Assembly (NCBI RefSeq): GCF_001659605.2
Contig: NC_035161.2
Span: 8,336,638-8,400,637 of the forward strand
From: Manihot esculenta
Lineage: Eukaryota; Streptophyta; Magnoliopsida; Malpighiales; Euphorbiaceae
DNA length: 64,000 nt
Direction: 5' to 3'
Shown: positions 57,331 to 64,000 of the stretch, piece after piece
How positions within the stretch are numbered: the stretch's first letter is position 1
Layout: each line of letters starts with the position of its first letter
Translations under genes and position numbers: made by a program
The notes under the pieces: generated by a model
Told to the model about the DNA's origin: nothing
What the model saw: the letters and a program-made list of their open reading frames with translations, nothing else
Database searches by the model: none

Positions 57331-60033
57331 TTAAAAGAGATGAGGGTACTGCTGGAGCATAGACTCTCGTGTCTCCCAAGTGCATTCCTCCAAATTGTGG
57401 TGGTTCCACAGGACTTTCACCATCGGGATTTTCTTGTTCCTTAACTTTCTGATCTGGGTGTCTATGATCCGTACTTGCTATTCGACATAGGTGAGATCCT
57501 CTTGGACCTCCACATCAGGCTCATTAAGAACCTTGCTCAGATCTGACACAAACTTCCTCAACATTGAAACATGGAAAACCGGATGGATTCTTTCCATTGA
57601 AGCAGGTAAATCCAGCTTGTACGACACATTCCCAATCTTTTGCAAGATTTCAAAGGGTCCGATGTATCGTGGGGCTAGTTTACCTTTCTTCCCAAAGCGA
57701 ACCACTCCTTTCATTGGAGACACCTTGAGCAATACCAGATCCCCCTCCTGAAACTCTAACTGTCTTCTGCGGACGTCTGCATAGCTCTTCTGTCTGCTGG
57801 CAGCAGTCTTGATTCTCTCTCTGATTATGGGTACCACCCTGCTGGTGATCGCTACTAGCTCAGGCCCTGCCAAGCCCTTTTCTCCAACTTCCTCCCAGCA
57901 AACAGGTGATCTGCACTTCCTTCCGTACAAAGCTTCATATGGAGCCATCCCGATGCTAGCATGATGGCTGTTGTTGTAGGCAAACTCCACCAATGGTAGA
58001 TGCTGCCTCCAAGAACCGCCAAAGTCCAGCACACACATTCTGAGCATATCCTCGATAGTCTGGATGGTCCTTTCTGACTGTCCATCAGTCTGGGGGTGGA
58101 AGGAAGTACTGAAATCCAACCTAGTACCCATGGCATTCTGCAGACTCCGCCAAAACCTGGAGGTGAACTGGGGCCCTCTATCAGACACTATCGAAACAGG
58201 AACCCCATGCAGCCTGACGATCTCATCCACATATACCTGCGCCAACTTGTCCACAGAGTAGCCACTCCTGACAGGAATGAAGTGAGTAGATTTGGTGAGT
58301 CTGTCCACAATCACCCATATGGAGTCCACTCTGTTGGACGCCGCCGGTAACCCCACTACGAAGTCCATAGCTATATTTTCCCATTTCCACTCTAGAATAG
58401 GTAGCGGGTTAAGCATTCCAGCCGGCTTCTGATGTTCCAGCTTCACCCTCTGACATACTTCGCAGGCGGACACAAACTGTGCCACTTCTTTCTTCATCGC
58501 TGGCCACCAATAAACTTCCTTCAGATCTTGATACATCTTGGTGGCTCCGGGGTGAATGCTGTATCTTGCATTATGAGCCTCCCTCATAATGTCTCCTTTT
58601 AGCCCTATGTCATCTGGTACACATAGTCTGCTCCCATAGCGGAGGATCCCCTTGCTGTCGAATCTGAACTCACTATCATTGCCTGACTGAACAGTCCTGG
58701 CAATCTTCACTAACTCCGGGTCCTCATGCTGTTTCTGAGCTACCTGCTCCAGAAACACGGGTGCTACTCTCATCTGGGCCACCAAGGCACCTGTACCAGA
58801 CAACTCCAACTGTAGACCTCCATCAATGAGCTTGTAAAACTCCTTCACCACTGGTCTCCTCTCTGCCATGATGTGGGATAGACTGCCTAGTGACTTCCGG
58901 CTTAGGGCGTCTGCCACGACATTCGCCTTACCCGGATGATACTGAATCTTGCAACCATAGTCACTCAACAGCTCCACCCATCTCCTCTGCCTCAGATTCA
59001 GATCCCCCTGACTCAAGATGTACTGCAGGCTTTTATGATCTGTGAAGATCTCACATTTCACCCCATAGAGGTAATGCCTCCACATCTTGAGTGCAAAGAT
59101 TACTACTGCCATCTCAAGATCATGTGTGGGGTAATTCAACTCATGCTTCTTCAACTGCCTAGAAGCATAAGCAATCACCCTCTCATTCTGCATCAGTACA
59201 CAACCCAGTCCCACACGGGATGCATCACAAAAGACCGTAAAGTCCTCATCACTAGATGGCAGAGCTAAAACTGGTGCTGAAGTCAACCTCTTCTTAAGCT
59301 CTTCAAAACTCTCTTCGCACTGGTCGGTCCACAGAAACTTCTGATTCTTCCTGGTTAGTCTGGTCAGAGGAGCTGCTATTCTCGAGAAGTCCTGAACGAA
59401 CCTCCTGTAGTAACCTGCCAAACCCAAGAAACTCCTGATCTCCGTCACTGAAGTGGGTCTAGGCCAGTTAGCCACAGTTTCTGTCTTCTTGGGGTCTACC
59501 TCTATCCCATTCTCTGACACTACATGCCCCAAGAACGAAATGCTCCTCAGCCAGAACTCACATTTAGAGAACTTGGCATACAAGCCATGTTCCCTCAAGG
59601 TCTGCAAGACCAACCGCAGATGATGGGCATGCTCCTCTGCATTCCTGGAATACACCAAAATATCATCTATGAAGACAATAACGAAGTGATCCAGGTACTG
59701 GCTAAACACTCTGTTCATGAGATCCATGAATGCTGCAGGGGCGTTTGTTAACCCGAACGGCATTACAAGGAACTCAAAATGCCCATATCTGGTCTTGAAA
59801 GCTGTCTTTGGCACATCTTCTTCTCTGATCCTCAGCTGATGGTACCCCGATCTCAGATCTATTTTAGAGAAACAACCCGCTCCTGCTAGCTGGTCGAATA
59901 GATCATCGATCCTTGGCAGAGGGTACCTATTCTTGGTAGTGACTTTGTTCAACTGCCTGTAGTCGATACAAAGTCTAAGGGATTCATCCTTCTTTCTTAC
60001 AAACAGGACCGGAGCACCCCAAGGTGAGGTACT
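57331..60033 (-). pseudogene. RT-RNase H-integrase-chromodomain half of element B pol
   Basis: The frame continues that of gag-protease after a TAG at 60034-60036. Reverse transcriptase: [10 protein letters not shown] near 59960, active-site [10 protein letters not shown] near 59650-59680. RNase H: FCDAS near 59230 and [10 protein letters not shown] near 59040. Integrase: zinc finger with C-x2-C (CEVCQR) about 58440-58560; core about 58130-58380, with the SDRGPQF motif near 58170-58190. A second in-frame TAG at 57478-57480 cuts off the last 48 codons, which carry the chromodomain-like segment (KIPMVKVLW...ECTWE) ending at TAA 57331-57333. Apart from these stops no frameshift was seen. Confidence 0.88.
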
Positions 60034-62310
60034 CTATCGGATGAAGCCCTTTTCTACCAGCTCCTGCAATTGCTCTTTCAACTCCTTTAACTCGGCTGGG
60101 GCCATCCTGTAGGGAGGGATAGAGATCGGTCTAGTTCCAGGCACCAACTCTATCTCGAACTCTATCTCTCTAACAGGTGGTAAACCTGGAAGTTCGTCTG
60201 GAAAGACATCCTGAAACTCTCTGACAATTGGCACCGAGGCTGGCTCCCTGACCTGACTGTCTAGCTCTCTCACATGAGCTAAGTACCCCTGACATCCCTT
60301 CCTAAGCAACCTACGAGCCTGAAGAGCTGATATTAGACCTCTAGGTGTGCCCCTCATGTCTCCTCTGAAGACGACCTCTGACCCGTTCTGATCTCTGAAC
60401 CTGACTACCTTGTCCCTGCAGTCCAAGGTAGCACCATGGGTAGATAGCCAATCCATCCCTAGAATGACGTCAAAGTCTGTCAAATCTAGAACCACAAGGT
60501 CGGCGGAGAGGCATCTTCCCTCAACAAAAACCGGACTGTACTGGCAGACTGACACTGCCACTGACGGGTCACACTTGGGTCCACTGACCCATAGGGGACA
60601 CTCTAACCCAGAGACTATCAGACCCAACCTCTCAACGGCTCTCGGAGCAATAAATGAATGAGATGCACCCGGGTCCATTAATGCATACACATCAGAACAC
60701 CCAATGACGAGATTACCTGACACCACGGTGTTGGATGTGTTAGCCTCCTGCTGTGTCATGGTGAAGATCCTGGCTGGAGCTGATGGACCTTCACCTCGGG
60801 AACCAGAAGAAGAGGCTGCCCCTCTCCCTCTACCTCTGCCACTGCCCTGAGTTATGGCTGGAACTGCTGGTTGTGCCACACTACCAGAAGCTGTCTGCTG
60901 GGGCTGGCCCATAAAAGGCGCTCTAGGACACTCCCGAGCTATGTGTCCCTCCTGTCCACATCTGAAACATGTATTAGTCCCAGCTCGACACACTCCCCTG
61001 TGCGGTCTTCCACATCTCTGGCATTCTATACCATCTGAGCCTGAGCTCGAGCCACCGCCAAATCTCAGACCGAATTTCAACTTGTTCCAAAACTTATTCT
61101 TCTTCGGCTTCCTGGTGGTGTTATCCCACCTCTTCTTACCTGAGCTCTGAGAAGAGAGACCTAGCCCTCCTCTGCCTGGGGTCTTAACCCCTGAAGACTG
61201 GGTCACTGACTGCTTCACTGACCCCTCAACTATAGCACTTGCTTCCATTCTTCGAGCCATATCCACCACAGTGTGGAAACTTTCTCTCTCAGCTGACTGA
61301 ATTAACGAAGAGTACCTAGAATGCAGCTTCATAACATATCTCTTGGCTTTCTTCGTATCTGTATCTAGAGCTTGCCCTGAAAAAGGCAATAGCTCTAAGA
61401 ATTTATCCGTGAACTCCTCTACACCCATGTGCTCTGACTGCCTCAGTTGCTCAAACTTAATCATTTTCAGTTCTCTGGAACTGTCTGGAAAAGCCCATCC
61501 AGCGAACTCATTCGCAAATTCCTCCCATGTCATACCGTCTAGTCTCGGGTCCACATAACACTTGAACCATTCCCGTGCCTTCTTGCACTTTAAAGTGAAC
61601 CCTGCCATCTGAATGGCCCTGCTGTCATTTGCCCCTAGCTCATCAGTTATTGTCTTCACTACTCTCAGATACTCAAAGGGGTCATCCCCTGACTTGTATT
61701 TGGGAGCATCCAGCTTGAGGTAATCTGTCATCTTTACTTTGCTCCCATCGGCTGAGCTAGGTCTGGGAGGTTGAGTAACTGGGGCTACTGGTTCTGTAGG
61801 TGGTGGAGGTGGAGGTGCAACATTCCCCGAGGTGGGGTTTGTCGGGTTTGGATAGAAGGGTGAGGGTGGATAAGCTGGGTACTGTGTGTAAGGTGGATAG
61901 AAAGGTGGATAAGGCATGTAGGTAAGGTAGGGGTTAAAGCTGGAATAATCCGATGTGCCTCCCATCGGATACCCTGAACCCTGTGGGAAGGGTGGATAAT
62001 GGGGTGGAAAACCATACCCCGAGGCCTGAACGCCTCCCTGAGACTCCCCTGTCCCTTCTTCCTCCATGCTAACATCCAGGTTCCCATCCCTCCTCTGATC
62101 CTCTTCTGTAACCTCCCTTACATCTGAAGAACTTCCTCCTCTATCTGTCCCCCTTCTGCTAGCATCAAAAGACCTTCTAGGGTCCCTTGACACTCTTTCT
62201 CTGTTGGCTCTACAAGACATTGCCCTAGGCAATGTGGGAGGACGGGCGCTCGTGCCCTCATCCTCAGGTGGTACTCCGGTCAATCTTGCCGATCGACGGG
62301 TTCCTCTCAT
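60034..62310 (-). CDS. Gag-protease of element B
   Basis: 758 residues from ATG 62310 (MRGTRRSARLTGVPPEDEG) to the TAG at 60034. Gag capsid region: MTDYLKLDAPKYKSGDDPFEYL through WAFPDSSRELK and the LLPFSGQA stretch. A Gly/Ser/basic linker follows, then the CCHC zinc knuckle CFRCGQEGHIAREC at about 60930-60970. Protease: ALMDPGASHSFI near 60665-60700 (D-x-G as DPG) with VILGMDWL downstream near 60450. The frame ends at KGFIR, the usual entry into reverse transcriptase, so the stop splits what is normally one polyprotein. Near-perfect preservation suggests recent insertion. Confidence 0.92.
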   Translation of the reverse strand: MRGTRRSARLTGVPPEDEGTSARPPTLPRAMSCRANRERVSRDPRRSFDASRRGTDRGGSSSDVREVTEEDQRRDGNLDVSMEEEGTGESQGGVQASGYGFPPHYPPFPQGSGYPMGGTSDYSSFNPYLTYMPYPPFYPPYTQYPAYPPSPFYPNPTNPTSGNVAPPPPPPTEPVAPVTQPPRPSSADGSKVKMTDYLKLDAPKYKSGDDPFEYLRVVKTITDELGANDSRAIQMAGFTLKCKKAREWFKCYVDPRLDGMTWEEFANEFAGWAFPDSSRELKMIKFEQLRQSEHMGVEEFTDKFLELLPFSGQALDTDTKKAKRYVMKLHSRYSSLIQSAERESFHTVVDMARRMEASAIVEGSVKQSVTQSSGVKTPGRGGLGLSSQSSGKKRWDNTTRKPKKNKFWNKLKFGLRFGGGSSSGSDGIECQRCGRPHRGVCRAGTNTCFRCGQEGHIARECPRAPFMGQPQQTASGSVAQPAVPAITQGSGRGRGRGAASSSGSRGEGPSAPARIFTMTQQEANTSNTVVSGNLVIGCSDVYALMDPGASHSFIAPRAVERLGLIVSGLECPLWVSGPKCDPSVAVSVCQYSPVFVEGRCLSADLVVLDLTDFDVILGMDWLSTHGATLDCRDKVVRFRDQNGSEVVFRGDMRGTPRGLISALQARRLLRKGCQGYLAHVRELDSQVREPASVPIVREFQDVFPDELPGLPPVREIEFEIELVPGTRPISIPPYRMAPAELKELKEQLQELVEKGFIR

Positions 62311-62503
62311 CCTATTTCTGAAAAACAGTACACATCATACAAACATTAGCATCAATGCACATGTATATAATCATGGCATTTCACATCATCATACAAGACA
62401 TGACTCCACATCCTATCCTAGTGGACATGATCTTTCCTATTGTGCTTGACCTTCTAGAACATCTATGAGCCCGACACTCTAGGTCCGATCCTATGAACCT
62501 AGG

Positions 62504-62515
62504 GCTCTGATACCA
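62504..62515 (-). other. Primer-binding site of element B
   Basis: The minus strand reads TGGTATCAGAGC, complementary to initiator tRNA-Met, three bases from the 5' LTR. Confidence 0.9.
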
Positions 62516-62518
62516 TTC

Positions 62519-64000
62519 TGTAACGACCCGAAAATCGGACCGCTACCGGCGCTAGGATCCAGATCGGCATAAGGCCGCCGGGAACCGTAGCAAGCCTGAT
62601 ATATAACCTGTAAACCTGTTCAATCCCATACATGATCATACATAACATAAACCTGTAGTCTCTCTCATATATCAACCAAGCATAACCTGTACATAAACAT
62701 AAACGTGAACATAAACCTCCACTGGAGTCCTCAACAAATGCTCCAATGGGGTATCTCATCATACATAAGCTTGGTTGAATCATAAACATTATAAACATAT
62801 CTATCGATCATGTATCAAAAGGGATAACAATACTCATAGGGTCAAGTACATCTATAACCTCAATATACCTCATTACATAACATACTGTAATCTCTTACAT
62901 TACATCATAGTACAATTGTCATGTCCACAATCTAACTATTACATAAACATACTTCAAAACTCTGGCTAACCTCCTGGTCTACCCTGTACCTGCACATCTA
63001 GGGTTAGGGGAGAGGGGTGAGCTACAAAGCCCAGTGAGCAGAATAGTGAAATCATATATTAAAATTTCATGCTTTCATGAAATGCAACACATCACAACAA
63101 ATCACATCTCGGATGGTATTGTCACCTATAGTCCTCTCCATTCCAAAGTGCCGGGACGTAGAATGGGTACAACCGGTCTTTCTCTTAACATAACATATCA
63201 TACATACCAATGTGCCAGGGACGTAGAATGGGTACAACCTGGACTTTCTCTTACATCGTGCCAGGGACGTAGAATGGGTACAACCTGGACTTCCATACCA
63301 TGTCATGTCGTAACATCATCATACCATATGAGGACTAAAGGATCATCCAATAACCAATCCACATCAACATCATAAATGCAATGCAACATATTCGTGAATA
63401 CTAATGCAAACAACCTACTATATCTCATGGCATTCATGATGCATAGATCATGCTCAAAATTCATATTTCATTTATTTTAAAACTTAAGGTTTATTCCACT
63501 CACCTCTGGCTAGCTTTGACAAACTCTGTAGCAGCTGGCTCACTGCTGGGGTCCTCGGTTCCTCGGGTCCGAACCTACACAGGTGGACTCCAATGAGGGA
63601 CCAAACATACATAAACATAACTCTAATATCCTCCCCAAAACCCCCCTAAAACATCATAAAACAATTACATAAAAACATGCAAGAAATGGCTAGACAGGGC
63701 ACTTTCGGCGGCAGGTTCGGCGGCCGAAAGTCCCTCCAGAGCCGAAAGTCAGGCAGGTTCGGCGGCACCTTCGGCGGCCGAAACTCCCAGACAGAGGCGA
63801 AACTCATGCATGTTCGGCGGCACCTTCGGCGGCCGAAAGTCCCAAACAGAGACAAAAGTCTCTTTTCGGGGGCAACTTCGGCAGCCGAAAGGCCTGCCTC
63901 CCCAGCCATGTTCGGCGGCCGAAAGTGCCTTCGGCTGCCGAACCTGGTTTCTGCCAAAGGGCAGAAACTTGGCTCCCTTATGCATTTGTGCCTCCAAATT
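62519..64000 (-). repeat. 5' LTR of element B (cut by window edge)
   Basis: Matches 54945-56397 closely. Differences include three rather than two copies of the GACGTAGAATGGGTACAACC unit near 63150-63290 and one rather than two TTCGGCGGCACC units (63758-63769). The U3 and TATA part lie beyond the window. Confidence 0.93.

Larger units (their letters stand above)
54945..64000 (-). mobile_element. Nearly intact Tekay chromovirus element B (cut by window edge)
   Basis: Minus-strand element inserted in LTR C. 3' LTR 54945-57224 (2280 bp), polypurine tract 57225-57238, gag-pol 57331-62310, PBS 62504-62515, 5' LTR from 62519 to beyond 64000 (about 800 bp missing). The left flank 5-mer is AGCTC (54940-54944); the right duplicate is outside the window. 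The C-terminal chromodomain-like segment, initiator-Met PBS and long LTRs fit the Tekay/Del chromovirus lineage. Coding capacity is interrupted only by two in-frame TAG codons. Confidence 0.93.

Overview
The window is a 64 kb stretch of a plant nuclear genome, almost certainly a eudicot. The evidence is intron-bearing genes of plant-specific families (IQD, chloroplast small HSP, PADRE/DUF4228, CID-type RNA-binding protein, plant VMA21), very AT-rich intergenic DNA, and large Ty3/gypsy LTR retrotransposons of plant lineages. Placement near Euphorbiaceae is only an impression; no feature proves it. No bacterial, viral, rRNA, tRNA or CRISPR feature was seen.

Layout. 0.6-2.6 kb: five-exon IQD gene, minus strand. 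4.8-8.1 kb: VMA21 gene, minus strand, two coding exons and a probable 5' UTR intron. 8.46-17.49 kb: Tekay-type chromovirus 'A', minus strand, with two 2267-bp LTRs and a decayed, rearranged interior. 19.3-20.1 kb: two-exon chloroplast small heat-shock protein gene, plus strand. 22.0-22.5 kb: single-exon PADRE/DUF4228 gene, minus strand. 23.5-23.9 kb: LINE RNase H remnant. 24.825-38.209 kb: complete 13.4-kb Tat-lineage element with 497-bp LTRs, a perfect ATTTA target duplication, a long Gag-Pol frame on the minus strand, a spliced antisense gene on the plus strand, a decayed duplicate of that antisense module, and an eight-copy 76-bp tandem repeat. 41.9-42.6 kb: Copia LTR plus gag remnant. 43.4-49.9 kb: ten-coding-exon CID-type PABP-interacting RNA-binding protein gene, minus strand. 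50.2-64 kb: a three-layer nest in which a decayed plus-strand Tat element is cut by a plus-strand Tekay LTR 'C', itself cut by a nearly intact minus-strand Tekay element 'B' that runs off the right edge.

The host genes do not form a pathway; they are ordinary single genes separated by repeats. The most unusual material is inside the retrotransposons. First, the Tat element carries a tandemly duplicated antisense gene module. Second, the Tekay LTRs of A, B and C carry arrays of a 13-bp dyad (TTCGGCNGCCGAA, containing a GCC-box core) just upstream of the TATA box, repeatedly spaced 20-21 bp apart. Third, element B has one in-frame UAG between protease and reverse transcriptase. Exon boundaries were placed by hand from GT/AG sites and frame continuity; all phases close for the five host genes.
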